Shown here one piece after another: positions 1-12,714 of a DNA stretch of 64,000 bases (position 1 is its first letter; each line of letters begins with the position of its first letter). The notes beneath the pieces are model-generated. The model saw only the letters and a list, made by a program, of their open reading frames with translations. It was not told the origin of the DNA and searched no databases. The stretch lies in the NCBI RefSeq assembly GCF_008801925.2, contig NZ_CP062803.1, positions 2,728,001 through 2,792,000 of the forward strand, read 5' to 3'. Position numbers and translations under genes: made by a program. The DNA comes from Cupriavidus basilensis (GTDB lineage Bacteria; Pseudomonadota; Gammaproteobacteria; Burkholderiales; Burkholderiaceae).

Positions 1-1569
1 AATCACCTTGCGCGGGTATTTGTACGGTGCGATCTCGGCCTTGACGTAGGACTGCAGTGCCGCGCAAGTCTCGTCGCTTGCCGCCACGCCGGGGCGCAGC
101 ACCACATACGCAGCAACAATCTGGCCGCGCTCGGGGTCGGGCATGCCGACCACGCCGCACTCGGCCACCGCCTCGTGGCGCATCAGCGCGCTCTCCACTT
201 CCGGCCCGGCGATGTTGTAGCCAGCCGAGACAATCATGTCGTCGGAGCGTGCCTGGTAGTAGTAATAGCCGTCAGCATCCGCCTTGAAGGTATCGCCCGG
301 CAGGTTCCAGCCGTCCTTGACGTAGTTGGCCTGGCGCGGGTCGTCCAGGTAGCGGCATCCGGTGGGGCCGCGCACCGCCAGCTTGCCAACCGTGCCATGC
401 GGCACGGGTTGCATCTGCTCGTCGACGATCTGCGCGATATAGCCGGGCACCACCTTGCCGATGGCACCGGGCCGCACGTCGGCGCCCGCGCTGGAAATAA
501 AGATATGCATCATCTCGGTGCCGCCGATGCCGTCGGTCATCTCGATGCCCGTGGCCGCCTTCCAGCTCTGGCGCGTGGCGTCCGGCAGCGCCTCGCCTGC
601 CGACACGCTCTTGTGCAAGCTGGACAGATCGTAGCCCGGCGCCAGCGCGGCCATCTGCCGGTAGAAGGTCGGCGCGGTGAACACGATGGTGGCGCGCCAG
701 GACTGAATCAGCGCCAGCAGGCTTTCGGGCGTGAGCCGTTCCGCCAGCACGGTGGAAGCCCCGACCCGCAGCGGGAAGCACAGGATGCCGCCAAGGCCAA
801 ACGTAAAGGCCAGCGGCGGCGTGCCGCAGAAGATATCGTCCGGGCCGGGCTTGAGGACGTGGCGCGGAAACAGGTCGCACATCGCGATCACGTCGCGATG
901 GAAATGCACCGTGCCCTTGGGCTGCCCCGTAGTGCCGCTGGTGAAGGCAATCAGGCAGATATCATCGGCCGCGGTATCGCAGGCTTCGAAGCTGTCGGGC
1001 TTGTTCGCCATCGCGGCCTCCACCGAACCGGCGCCGCTGCCGTTGAAGTACAGCGCCTGGGTCAGGCTCGGGCAATGGTGCTCGCCGCCTGGCTTGAGGT
1101 TGGCCTCCAGTTCCTCGCGCAGGCGTTCGTCGCACAGCGCAGCGCTGACTGCCGCGCGGTCGATCACCTGCTTGAGTTCCTTCGCGCGCAGCAGCGGCAT
1201 GGTCGGCACAGCGATCAGGCCCGCCTTGACCACGGCCAGCCAGCATGCCGCCATCATCAGGTTGTTTGGGCCGCGCAGCAGCACCCGATTGCCCGGCACC
1301 AGCTTCATGTCGCCGGTCAGCACATGGGCAATGCGATTCGATAGCGCAGCCAGTTCGGCATAGCTGACGGTTCGGTGCGCGCCGTCTTGCTCGTAGCGGA
1401 TTGCCACGCGCTCGCCGCGCCCCTCGCGCACGTGGCGCTCGACCAGTTCGAGCGCGCAGTTCATGCGCTCCGGATACCGGGTATCGGCGTTGAAGAGGAA
1501 CGCCGGCCACTGCTGCGGGGGCGGCAGGCGGTCCAGTGCATAGGTATCGAGGTGGGCTGTGCTCGCCAT
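1..1569 (-). CDS. Benzoate/2-aminobenzoate-CoA ligase, 3' end cut by window edge
   Basis: AMP-forming ligase that would convert an aromatic acid to its CoA thioester with ATP in the cytoplasm, the entry step of the pathway encoded by the next four genes. 523 codons are visible and the frame runs off the left edge. The phosphate-binding loop FTSGTTGQPKGT lies near residue 210 and the adenylate motif GIGGTEMMHIF near residue 330. The ATG at 1569 is chosen because GGAG stands 6 nt upstream. Whether the substrate is benzoate, 2-aminobenzoate or salicylate cannot be read from sequence; the linked monooxygenase/reductase favours 2-aminobenzoate (inference). Confidence 0.85.
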   Translation of the reverse strand, partial: MASTAHLDTYALDRLPPPQQWPAFLFNADTRYPERMNCALELVERHVREGRGERVAIRYEQDGAHRTVSYAELAALSNRIAHVLTGDMKLVPGNRVLLRGPNNLMMAACWLAVVKAGLIAVPTMPLLRAKELKQVIDRAAVSAALCDERLREELEANLKPGGEHHCPSLTQALYFNGSGAGSVEAAMANKPDSFEACDTAADDICLIAFTSGTTGQPKGTVHFHRDVIAMCDLFPRHVLKPGPDDIFCGTPPLAFTFGLGGILCFPLRVGASTVLAERLTPESLLALIQSWRATIVFTAPTFYRQMAALAPGYDLSSLHKSVSAGEALPDATRQSWKAATGIEMTDGIGGTEMMHIFISSAGADVRPGAIGKVVPGYIAQIVDEQMQPVPHGTVGKLAVRGPTGCRYLDDPRQANYVKDGWNLPGDTFKADADGYYYYQARSDDMIVSAGYNIAGPEVESALMRHEAVAECGVVGMPDPERGQIVAAYVVLRPGVAASDETCAALQSYVKAEIAPYKYPRKVI

Positions 1570-1632
1570 GGTTGTCTCCGCTTCCTTCATTCTGGTGATG
1601 CTGGTAAGGGCTATCCGCTCGCGCCGGCCGCG

Positions 1633-2796
<1,164 letters not shown>

Positions 2797-2811
2797 GGCT
2801 TGTTATTCCTT

Positions 2812-3663
2812 TCAGTCGCCTTCGAACACCGGGCGCGTCTTGGCCACGAACGCGTCGTAGGCGCGGCGGAAATCCCGGGTTTGCATGCAGATGGCCTGCG
2901 CCTCGGCCTCGGCCTCGATGGCTTCGTCCAGGCCCATATTCCATTCCTGGTGCAGCAGCTTCTTGGTCACGCCGTGGGCGAACGTCGGGCCAGCCGCAAT
3001 CTGCGCGGCCAGTGCCTGCGCCTCGGCGAGCACAGCCTCCGGCGCATGCAGCGCGTTGAAGAAGCCCCACTGCAGCCCTTCTGCCGCGGTCATCGCGCGG
3101 CCGGTGTAAAGCAGCTCGCTCGCACGGCCCTGCCCGATCACGCGCGGCAGCAGCGAGCAGGCGCCCATGTCGGCACCAGCCAGCCCGACCCGCACGAACA
3201 GGAAAGCGGTCTTGGCCTGCGCCGTGCCCAGGCGCATATCCGAGGCTAGCGCCATCATCGCGCCGGCGCCGGCGCAGATGCCATCGACAGCGCTGACGAT
3301 GGGCTGCGGGCAAGCCCGCATGGCCTTGATCAGGTCGCCTGTCATGCGCGTGAATTCCAGCAACTCCGGCATGGTCATGCGCGTAAGCGGGCCGATGATT
3401 TCGTGCACGTCGCCGCCCGAGCAGAAGTTGCCGCCGGCGCCGGTGATGACCACCGTCTTGATGTCGGTGGCATAGCACAGGCCGCGGAACAGGTCGCGCA
3501 GCTCGGCGTAGGAATCGAACGTGAGCGGGTTCTTGCGCTCGGGCCGGTTCAGCGTCACGGTGCCGACCTTGCCGTCGGCCGACACCGACCACAGGAAGTG
3601 CCGCGGCTGGTAGCCGGCGAAGCTGCGCTTGTGGTGGCGCATGTCCAGTGCTATTTCGCTCAT
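2812..3663 (-). CDS. Enoyl-CoA hydratase/isomerase family protein
   Basis: Crotonase-fold protein of 283 residues. The oxyanion-hole segment [13 protein letters not shown] and the second segment [20 protein letters not shown] are both present. It would hydrate or otherwise process an unsaturated CoA ester in the lower part of the aromatic pathway. It sits in a five-gene minus-strand operon. Crotonase members differ widely in reaction, so the exact step is not assigned. Confidence 0.88.
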   Translation of the reverse strand: MSEIALDMRHHKRSFAGYQPRHFLWSVSADGKVGTVTLNRPERKNPLTFDSYAELRDLFRGLCYATDIKTVVITGAGGNFCSGGDVHEIIGPLTRMTMPELLEFTRMTGDLIKAMRACPQPIVSAVDGICAGAGAMMALASDMRLGTAQAKTAFLFVRVGLAGADMGACSLLPRVIGQGRASELLYTGRAMTAAEGLQWGFFNALHAPEAVLAEAQALAAQIAAGPTFAHGVTKKLLHQEWNMGLDEAIEAEAEAQAICMQTRDFRRAYDAFVAKTRPVFEGD

Positions 3664-3727
3664 CTCGTTTCTCGCGTGTTCGTTCTGATGTTAGTTCTGA
3701 TTCTGGTCGGCTTGCATGCGTTGGCGA

Positions 3728-4528
3728 TCACCCCGCCATGACTTCGCCGCCGGCCACGGCGATCGACTGTCCGGTAATGGCGCTGGCCGATGGCTGGCAC
3801 AGCCACGCCACGGCATCCGCGACTTCGTCGGGTTGCACCAGCCGCCCCTGCGGATTGCCTTTGGCCAGTTCGGCGCGGGCCTGCGCCTCGGTACGGCCGG
3901 TCTTGCGCACGATGTTGGCGACCGCGTCGCGCACGATATCGGTTTCCGTATAGCCAGGGCAGACCGCGTTGACGGTGACACCACTGCTCGCCGTTTCCAG
4001 CGCCAGCGCGCGGGTCAGGCCGATCACGCCGTGCTTGGCCGCGCAATAGGCGCTCACATAGCCATAGCCAACCAGCCCGGCCGTGCTGGCCACATTGATG
4101 ATGCGGCCCCAGCCATTGGCGAGCATGTGCGGCAGCGCAGCCTGCGTGCAGAGAAAGGTGCCAGTGAGGTTGACCTCGAGCATCGATTGCCATAGCGCAA
4201 GATCGGTCTTGCCGAACGGCGCGCTGCGTGCCTGGCCGGCATTGTTGATCAGCAGGTCGATGGGCCCTGCCTTGCCGGCAGCGTCGGCAAAGGCCGCTGC
4301 CACACTGTCGGCCTGCGAGATATCCGCCGCCACAGTGCAGAGCATGGCGGGCGACACGACAGTCTCGGCCAGCGTATCGGCGGTGGCCGCCAGCGTAGCC
4401 GCGTCGCGGCCCAGCAAAGTGACGCTAGCGCCGTGCCAGAGCAGGCGGCGCGCAATGGCAGCACCAATGCCGCGCCCGCCGCCCGTAACCAGCGCGTGCC
4501 GGCCTTGCAGGGAAAGATGCGCGTTCAT
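3728..4528 (-). CDS. SDR-family dehydrogenase (3-hydroxyacyl-CoA dehydrogenase-like)
   Basis: Classical short-chain dehydrogenase of 266 residues. The cofactor motif TGGGRGIG lies near residue 14, NNAG near 90 and the catalytic YxxxK as YCAAKHG near 160. The open frame continues upstream to 5008, but that part lies inside the monooxygenase gene; the start MNAHLSLQG at 4528 places the Rossmann motif where the family expects it. Only 2 bp separate it from the upstream stop codon, so translation is probably coupled. A role as the hydroxyacyl-CoA dehydrogenase of the pathway is inference from context. Confidence 0.88.
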   Translation of the reverse strand: MNAHLSLQGRHALVTGGGRGIGAAIARRLLWHGASVTLLGRDAATLAATADTLAETVVSPAMLCTVAADISQADSVAAAFADAAGKAGPIDLLINNAGQARSAPFGKTDLALWQSMLEVNLTGTFLCTQAALPHMLANGWGRIINVASTAGLVGYGYVSAYCAAKHGVIGLTRALALETASSGVTVNAVCPGYTETDIVRDAVANIVRKTGRTEAQARAELAKGNPQGRLVQPDEVADAVAWLCQPSASAITGQSIAVAGGEVMAG

Positions 4529-4530
4529 GC

Positions 4531-6921
<2,391 letters not shown>

Positions 6922-7021
6922 TTTTTCGTCTCCTGCGTGCCGGCCTGGCCCCTGGGATTCTGAGTTCCAGGAGCGCCGTGCGGCACATGCGATGCGCGGG
7001 AGCGCATCTAGATCATGCTTA

Positions 7022-7067
7022 AATATTTGATACTTAAAATATTAGTCGGCATGCGTTCCCCTGGCAA
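7022..7067 (-). promoter_or_regulatory. Promoter with overlapping palindromic operator for the aromatic-acid operon
   Basis: On the minus strand TTGCCA (7067-7062), a 17-bp spacer and TAATAT (7044-7039) form a sigma-70-like promoter reading into the monooxygenase gene. The -10 overlaps an inverted repeat AATATTT-N8-AAATATT at 7022-7043. A repressor sensing the aromatic-CoA intermediate is a plausible ligand, but no regulator gene is in view. Confidence 0.5.
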
Positions 7068-7119
7068 GGACAATCTTTTGCGCGGTGCAGCGCCCGCCGA
7101 AAAGCGGGCGCTTCAGCCT

Positions 7120-9012
7120 TCAGCCTTGCATCGCCGCCTGCAACTGCGCGAGTGCGGTGGGATCCTCAATCGTGGTCAGGTCGCCCGGGTCACGCCCTTC
7201 CGCCACCGCTTGCATGGCGCGGCGCAGCAGCTTGCCGGAACGCGTCTTGGGCAGCGCATTGACAAAAAACACGCGTGCCGGGCGCGCCACCGCCCCCAGT
7301 TGCTGGTCCACCGTCTTCATCACGTCGCCTTCCAGCACCAGCCGGTCCGCCTGGGTGGCGGTACGGCCCGCGTCGCGCACGATCACAAAGGCCATCGCCA
7401 CCTGGCCCTTGAGCGCATCGTGCACGCCCACCACCGCTACCTCGGCCACTGCCGGGTGCGACGAAATGCTCTCCTCGATCTCGCGCGTGCCGAGGCGGTG
7501 GCCCGCCACATTGATCACATCGTCGGTACGGCCGAGGATAAAGATATAACCATCCTCGTCCTGCACACCCCAGTCGAACGTGGAATAGCAGCGCCGTCCC
7601 GGCACGCCGGACCAATACGTCTTGACGAAGCGTTCGTCGTCGCCCCACACCGTGGTCATGCAGCCCGGCGGCAGCGGCCCGTCGATGGCAACCACGCCCT
7701 TTTGCCCCGGCGGGCATTCGGCCCCGGTGGCCTCGTCGACGATCTTCAGGTCGTAGCCGTACACCGGCACGCCCGGCGAGCCGAGCTTGGCCGGCAGCGG
7801 GTCAAGGCCGCGCTGGATGGCGATGATCGGCCAGCCCGTCTCGGTCTGCCAGTAGTTGTCCACCACCGGCTTGCCGATGCCCTGCTGGATCCAGCTCGCG
7901 GTGGGCTCATCCAACGGCTCGCCGGCCAGGAACAGCAGGCGCAGGCTGGACAGGTCGTAACGCGTGAGCCAGGCCGGGTCCTGCTTCTTCAGCACGCGAA
8001 TGGCGGTGGGCGCGCTGAACATGATGTTCACGCGGTACTGCTCCACCAGTTGCCACAGGATGCCGCCGTCCGGGCGGATCGGCGTGCCTTCGTACATGAC
8101 CGTGGCCATGCCCGCCAGCAGCGGGCCGTAGACAATATAGCTGTGCCCCACCACCCAGCCGATATCGGAGCTCGAGAACATGGTGTCGCCCGCCTTGCCG
8201 CAGAAGATGTACTCCATCGAGGCCGCCAGCGCGACCGCGTAGCCGCCCGTATCGCGCTGCACGCCCTTGGGCTTGCCCGTGGTGCCGGACGTGTAGAGCA
8301 CGTAGGACGGTTCGTACGATTCGAGCCACACGCACGGCACGCGCGCCGCGCCAACGCGCTCGCGCCAGGCGCCATAGTCTTCATCGCGGCCAGGCGTGAG
8401 CGTCATCGGAGAAAGCTGGCGATCCACCAGCAGCACGCGCTCCGGCTTGTGCGTGGCCAGTTTCACCGCCTCGTCCAGCAATGGCTTGTAGGGCACCACC
8501 TTGCCGGCGCGCGAGCCGGCATCCGCGCTGACGATCACGCGCGGGCGCGCATCGTCGATGCGCGCGGCCAGGCTCACCGAGGCAAAGCCGCCGAACACGA
8601 CGGAATGAATGGCACCAATGCGTACGCAGGCCAGCATGGCAAACGTGGCCTCGGGAATCATCGGCATGTAGATCAGCACGCGGTCGCCCTTTACCACACC
8701 CAGCTGCTGCAGGATCGCCGCCATGCGGTTGACCTCGTCATGCAATTCGGCGTAGCTGTAGGTGCGGTGCTGGCCGGTTTCAGTCGATACGTAGATCAGC
8801 GCGGCCTGGTCCGCGCGCTCGGCCAGATGACGATCGACGGCGTTATGGCAAAGATTGGTGCGGCCACCGACGAACCACCGTGTGAATGGCGGGCGGCTGT
8901 CGTCCAGCACGGTGTCGAAGGGGGTTTCCCAGTCGATGCGGCGAGCCTGTTCAGCCCAGAAGCCTTCAGGGTCGCTCAGCGAGCGGGCATGCAAGGCACG
9001 GGTAGCCGTCAT
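7120..9012 (-). CDS. prpE: Propionate-CoA ligase
   Basis: AMP-forming propionyl-CoA synthetase of 630 residues, typical for PrpE, activating propionate in the cytoplasm. YTSGTTGKPKGVQ lies near residue 240, followed by WWVVGHSYIVYGPLL-type PrpE sequence, and the C-terminal catalytic lysine sits in LPKTRSGKLLRR. The start at 9012 is chosen because an AGGAG lies just upstream; the frame stays open to 9174 without matching the family. It lies alone between the aromatic operon and mltD, with no other prp genes. Confidence 0.92.
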   Translation of the reverse strand: MTATRALHARSLSDPEGFWAEQARRIDWETPFDTVLDDSRPPFTRWFVGGRTNLCHNAVDRHLAERADQAALIYVSTETGQHRTYSYAELHDEVNRMAAILQQLGVVKGDRVLIYMPMIPEATFAMLACVRIGAIHSVVFGGFASVSLAARIDDARPRVIVSADAGSRAGKVVPYKPLLDEAVKLATHKPERVLLVDRQLSPMTLTPGRDEDYGAWRERVGAARVPCVWLESYEPSYVLYTSGTTGKPKGVQRDTGGYAVALAASMEYIFCGKAGDTMFSSSDIGWVVGHSYIVYGPLLAGMATVMYEGTPIRPDGGILWQLVEQYRVNIMFSAPTAIRVLKKQDPAWLTRYDLSSLRLLFLAGEPLDEPTASWIQQGIGKPVVDNYWQTETGWPIIAIQRGLDPLPAKLGSPGVPVYGYDLKIVDEATGAECPPGQKGVVAIDGPLPPGCMTTVWGDDERFVKTYWSGVPGRRCYSTFDWGVQDEDGYIFILGRTDDVINVAGHRLGTREIEESISSHPAVAEVAVVGVHDALKGQVAMAFVIVRDAGRTATQADRLVLEGDVMKTVDQQLGAVARPARVFFVNALPKTRSGKLLRRAMQAVAEGRDPGDLTTIEDPTALAQLQAAMQG

Positions 9013-9200
9013 GGCTTGTCTCCTCCGCTTGGATGCGGGTTGTTGGTTTGTTGGTATGTTGGTTTTTTGATTTGCTTGCGCTAGTTTGCCACCACCTGGG
9101 CGGCATGGCGCCTGGCATGCCGTGGCCGATCCGGGCCACCGGTTCCCGCAGTCTGCGCATGCCGCCTTACGCAAGGCTTACCCGCGATGTGCCGCACCAG

Positions 9201-9229
9201 GCAAAAGGGCGTGCCATTGGCACGCCCTT
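9201..9229 (-). terminator. Rho-independent terminator after mltD
   Basis: Perfect 11-bp stem AAGGGCGTGCC/GGCACGCCCTT with a 3-nt loop, followed on the minus strand by TTTT. It lies 26 bp past the mltD stop codon. Confidence 0.8.
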
Positions 9230-9254
9230 GATCTGGCTCAAACCCGCTACCGCT

Positions 9255-10946
9255 TCAGCGCGCGTGCGCCTTGGTCTTCGCCGGCCCCGCCGCCGATTTG
9301 CTGGCCGCCTTGGCACTGGCCGGCTTGGCGCTGGCCTTGGCTGCCGACACGGTCGGCACCGGCTTGGCAGATGACCTTGCCGTGGCCGCGGCGCCCTTGC
9401 GCGGGGCGGCCTCGACCGTCACGCGCTGGCGCGGCGCGGCATGCCCCTTGGCCGATCCCCGCACCGGCTCGGCCCGAACGGGAACCAGCGCGGAAGCGGT
9501 GGGCGCCGGGTCGGGCGCGCTGGCAAAGCGAGCCGCCGAGCGCGCCGGCACCATCAGCACCAGGCTCTGCCCCGCCACCAGCTTGGTGCCGGAGAGCTTG
9601 TTCCAGGACTGCACCTGGCCAGCCGACACACCATAGCGATGCGCAAGCGTTGCCACCGTATCGCGCCGCCCGGCCCGCACCACCACGCGGCGCGCGTCGG
9701 GCACATCTGGCTCCATGGCCATCGTGGCGCTTTCGGCCAGCGTGGCGCTGATGTCCTGGTTGTGATCCTCGGAGCGCGGCACCACCACCGTGGAGCCGGC
9801 CTTCAGCCGCATGCCCTTGGGAATGCGGTTGATCTCGCGAATCGTGTCCGCGTCGATATTCAGCCGTGCCGCCAGCGCCTCGATGCGTTCACGGTTATCC
9901 ACCGTCACGGCCGTCCAGCTCGACAGGCCGCCACGGTAGGTGTTCAGGTTGTACTGGAAGCGCTCGGCGTTATCGAAGGGCAGCAGGATCTGCGGATTTG
10001 CCGCGCCCAGGATCACCGGCCGGTTGAAGGACGGATTGAGCGCCTTGAACTCATCGAGCGGCAGGTTGGCGAGCTTGGCCGCCAGCTTGACGTCGATGTC
10101 GCGCGAGGTGGTCACCGTGACAAAGTACGGGTGATCCGGAATATCCGGCAGCTTCACCCCATACATCTGGGGATTGGCAATGATGTTCTTGACCGCCTGC
10201 AGCTTCGGCACGTAATAGCGCGTCTCGTTAGGCATGTTCAGGCTGGCGTAGTCGGTCGGCAGCCCGCGCGCCTGGTTGCGCGCGATGGCGCGCGACACCG
10301 CGCCCTCGCCCCAGTTGTACGCCGCCAGCGCCAGTTGCCAGTCGCCGAACATGTCGTACAGCCGCTGCAGGTAGTCCAGCGCCGCGTCGGTCGAGGCCAG
10401 CACATCCCGCCGCTCGTCGCGGAACATGTTCTGCTTCAGGTTGTAGCTCTTGCCGGTGCTGGGAATGAACTGCCACATGCCGGCCGCCTTGGCGGTGGAC
10501 TCAGCCTGCGGGTTGAACGCGCTCTCCACGAACGGCAGCAGCGCCAGCTCCGTGGGCATTTTGCGGCGCTCCAGCTCCTCGACAATGTGGTACAGGTAGC
10601 GGCTCGAGCGCCCCACCATCCGTTCCATGTATTCCGGCCGCTGCGCGTACCACTGCGTGCGATCGTCAACCAGCGTGCCTTCCAGGTCCGGCATGCCGAA
10701 GCCGCGGCGGATGCGGTCCCAGATGTCGCTCGACGGCCCGCGCAGCCAGTCCAGGCTGTCGCGGTCCACGTTGATGACGCCTGCGCTGTTGATCGAATTG
10801 AGCGGATCGGGCTTGGAAATCGCAGGCCTGGAAGCGGAGGCGGTCGCTGTGGCGCCATCGGCGCCCTCGGGCGGAGGGGGCGTGCTGGCACACGCTGCAA
10901 GCAGCGCGGCACACGCAACTACCGCCAGTAATCGACCAATTTTCAT
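9255..10946 (-). CDS. mltD: Membrane-bound lytic murein transglycosylase D
   Basis: Lipoprotein peptidoglycan lyase of 563 residues. A signal peptide ends in the lipobox LAAC with Cys19, so it should be anchored to a membrane. The SLT domain follows near residues 120-270, with the catalytic Glu in LALLPFVESAFNPQAE and the fold motif AGMWQFIPSTG. Two LysM peptidoglycan-binding modules come after it, and the tail from about residue 480 is rich in Ala, Lys and Ser. The mltD-gloB neighbourhood matches the order known from E. coli and relatives. Confidence 0.93.
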   Translation of the reverse strand: MKIGRLLAVVACAALLAACASTPPPPEGADGATATASASRPAISKPDPLNSINSAGVINVDRDSLDWLRGPSSDIWDRIRRGFGMPDLEGTLVDDRTQWYAQRPEYMERMVGRSSRYLYHIVEELERRKMPTELALLPFVESAFNPQAESTAKAAGMWQFIPSTGKSYNLKQNMFRDERRDVLASTDAALDYLQRLYDMFGDWQLALAAYNWGEGAVSRAIARNQARGLPTDYASLNMPNETRYYVPKLQAVKNIIANPQMYGVKLPDIPDHPYFVTVTTSRDIDVKLAAKLANLPLDEFKALNPSFNRPVILGAANPQILLPFDNAERFQYNLNTYRGGLSSWTAVTVDNRERIEALAARLNIDADTIREINRIPKGMRLKAGSTVVVPRSEDHNQDISATLAESATMAMEPDVPDARRVVVRAGRRDTVATLAHRYGVSAGQVQSWNKLSGTKLVAGQSLVLMVPARSAARFASAPDPAPTASALVPVRAEPVRGSAKGHAAPRQRVTVEAAPRKGAAATARSSAKPVPTVSAAKASAKPASAKAASKSAAGPAKTKAHAR

Positions 10947-11138
10947 TAAGTTCTCAAATCGTGACGCTAAAAATTTGCCTGATGCTAAGAAAAAGCGGCT
11001 TTCGCGTCAATGAAATTCTCCCTGCCGCGGCACGGGGCCGAGGCCAGCAGGGACGTATCGGGTACGTGAAAAACGCCGACCCGGCCAAGCGCGCCCAAGG
11101 CTTGCGGCCACAGGGACGGACGTAACGGCAAACGGGAA

Positions 11139-11942
11139 TCAGCGGAAATTATCTTTCCAGCCGCGCAGCGCGCCAAAGGCCGCCGCGTCATTGCCGGCCA
11201 CCCCGCCAGCGTGTGCCGCCACCGCCTCGCGCACCGCGGGCACGCGCGAGCGCAGGAAGGGATTGACCTCGCGCTCCTGCGCGATGGTGGTCGGCACGGT
11301 CGGTGTGCCGGCCGCGCGCAATGCATCCACGCGTGCTTCCCAGGCTGCCAGCTCGGCATTATGCGGCTCCACCGCGCGGGCGAACCGCACATTGCTGCGG
11401 GTGTACTCGTGGGCGCAGTACACCCGGGTGGCGCCGGGCAGCGCCGCCAGCTTGTCCAGCGAAGACAACATCTGCGCCGGCGAGCCCTCGAACAGGCGGC
11501 CGCAGCCGCTGGCAAACAGCGTATCGCCGCAAAAGACCGACGGCCCCGCGCCCGGCAGGTCCGCCACGTACGCGACATGACCGGCGGTATGGCCCGGCAC
11601 GTCGAGCACCTTGAGCTGCAGTGACGGGTGCGCCACCTCCACGGTGTCGCCCTCGCGCACCGCCACGGTACGGGCGCCGATGCGCTCGCCGGCCGGGCCG
11701 ATGACCGGCAACGGGGCGCCATCCGGCGCGGTGGGATGCGCCGCCAGCAGCCCGGCCACCCCGCCCTGGTGATCGCCGTGGTGATGGGTGATTACAATAG
11801 CGCCCAGCGTCAGCCCCTCGCGTGCCAGGAAGGTTTCGACCGGCGCGGCTTCACCCGGGTCGACCACGGCGGCGCAGTGACCGTCGTGGATTGCCCAGAT
11901 ATAGTTATCCTGGAATGCGGGAATCGGCTCCACCTTCAACAT
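11139..11942 (-). CDS. gloB: Hydroxyacylglutathione hydrolase (glyoxalase II)
   Basis: Metallo-beta-lactamase-fold hydrolase of 267 residues that cleaves S-D-lactoylglutathione in methylglyoxal detoxification. The dinuclear metal motif THHHGDH is near residue 55, with further metal ligands at GHTAGHV and CGDTLF. The start [16 protein letters not shown] at 11942 is preceded by AGGAG 5 nt away and fits the family better than a TTG at 11960. Its start codon is only 10 nt from the old divergent start of the methyltransferase gene at 11953. Confidence 0.94.
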   Translation of the reverse strand: MLKVEPIPAFQDNYIWAIHDGHCAAVVDPGEAAPVETFLAREGLTLGAIVITHHHGDHQGGVAGLLAAHPTAPDGAPLPVIGPAGERIGARTVAVREGDTVEVAHPSLQLKVLDVPGHTAGHVAYVADLPGAGPSVFCGDTLFASGCGRLFEGSPAQMLSSLDKLAALPGATRVYCAHEYTRSNVRFARAVEPHNAELAAWEARVDALRAAGTPTVPTTIAQEREVNPFLRSRVPAVREAVAAHAGGVAGNDAAAFGALRGWKDNFR

Positions 11943-11952
11943 GCGTGCTCCT

Positions 11953-12042
11953 ATGTCCAAGCGTCCGATTATAAATTGGACGGAAGAAAATTACTGCGCC
12001 TTATTTTATAAGGCTGTCCGGGTAACTATCGAAGCCCGGTAG
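11953..12042 (+). pseudogene. Severed 5' end of the host methyltransferase gene, at the left prophage junction
   Basis: ATG at 11953 opens MSKRPIINW, which matches residues of the methyltransferase now starting at 61003 (AIINW) on the other side of the prophage. After TGG the frame runs into phage DNA and stops at 12040-12042 after 29 codons. This is read as the original start of the methyltransferase gene, separated from its body by integration. Confidence 0.75.
11966..11979. repeat. attL core (14-bp direct repeat)
   Basis: CGATTATAAATTGG is repeated exactly at 61016-61029. The left copy lies in the severed 5' end of the methyltransferase gene. On the phage side, copies of GGTAGCA at 12038 and 12050 (12-bp spacing) and the inverse TGCTACC at 12105 look like integrase arm sites. 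Confidence 0.85.
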
Positions 12043-12125
12043 CAATTCTGGTAGCACTGCAGATCGAAACGGGGCGCACCCATAATGCTACAGCCTCCCT
12101 AGTTTGCTACCAACGGTACGCTACA

Positions 12126-12141
12126 CTGTATATTTGTACAG
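12126..12141 (+). promoter_or_regulatory. LexA (SOS) box
   Basis: CTGTATATTTGTACAG fits CTGT-N8-ACAG, and the palindrome extends to ACACTGTA/TACAGTGT (12123-12144). It lies directly before the small gene at 12159, so that gene is likely derepressed on DNA damage. Confidence 0.7.
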
Positions 12142-12158
12142 TGTCACTCGAGACCACT

Positions 12159-12455
12159 ATGGGCAACAGCAAATCCGCCTTCGGCTGCCAGATTCCGTCA
12201 ACCGCCGCCGGCCAGGCGCAGCGCGAGGCCAGGAACGGTATCCTGCCGACAGTCCGGGGCGACTACATCGCAAGCGCTCTCGCCGGTCTCCCGGAGCCCA
12301 CCCGGGATGGCATCGCTGAGCACCAGGTGGTGATAGACGCCGGGCCGGCGGGGCGCGTCCGCCTCTACATCGAGCGCAAGGTCGCGCGGCGCGGCAAGCA
12401 CTCGCACTGCTACTGGTCAGCCTACCGGGCGGAGGCAGTCGCCAGCGAGTCGTAG
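12159..12455 (+). CDS. Small protein of unknown function behind a LexA box
   Basis: 98-residue protein, not recognised. The C-terminal half (HQVVIDAGPAGRVRLYIERK, then HCYWSAYRAE) looks like a compact beta-rich domain. It is the only rightward gene at the left prophage end, convergent with the lysis genes. The ATG at 12159 is preferred; a GTG at 12141 falls within the LexA box. Being next to attL and under a probable SOS box, it may be expressed from the lysogen after DNA damage (inference). Confidence 0.6.
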   Translation: MGNSKSAFGCQIPSTAAGQAQREARNGILPTVRGDYIASALAGLPEPTRDGIAEHQVVIDAGPAGRVRLYIERKVARRGKHSHCYWSAYRAEAVASES

Positions 12456-12456
12456 C

Positions 12457-12714
12457 CTACTGGCACGCGGCGACCGCTGCCTTTAGGCGAATCTCGTGGC
12501 CGGCGCGGAGCGCGAGCTCGGCTAGCGCGGCGCGGAAGAATTCGAAGTCACTGGCCGTCGCCGGCACCTTCGCCAGCGGCCAATCAGGCTCCGGGATCTC
12601 AGGCGCCTTGCATGGCACAGCCACCGGCACCCTCACCTCCACCGGCTTCTCGATCATCTGCGGCGTGGCGGCACAGCCGGCCAGCACCAGGCACACCATC
12701 AGCGCGCGGATCAT
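12457..12714 (-). CDS. Outer-membrane spanin (Rz1-like lipoprotein)
   Basis: 85-residue lipoprotein with a short signal peptide and lipobox LAGC, followed by a Pro-rich segment. It would sit in the outer membrane and pair with the inner-membrane spanin to fuse the membranes at lysis. Its ATG overlaps the last codon of the upstream Rz-like gene (ATGA, 12714-12711), the usual Rz/Rz1 link. An upstream in-frame start at 12762 would add a poor leader and was not used. Confidence 0.8.
   Translation of the reverse strand: MIRALMVCLVLAGCAATPQMIEKPVEVRVPVAVPCKAPEIPEPDWPLAKVPATASDFEFFRAALAELALRAGHEIRLKAAVAACQ

Noticed and set aside
175..1344. Long plus-strand frame opposite the CoA ligase
   Set aside because: Shadow of a GC-rich gene; His/Arg/Ala-rich translation with no domain, while the minus strand has all ligase motifs.
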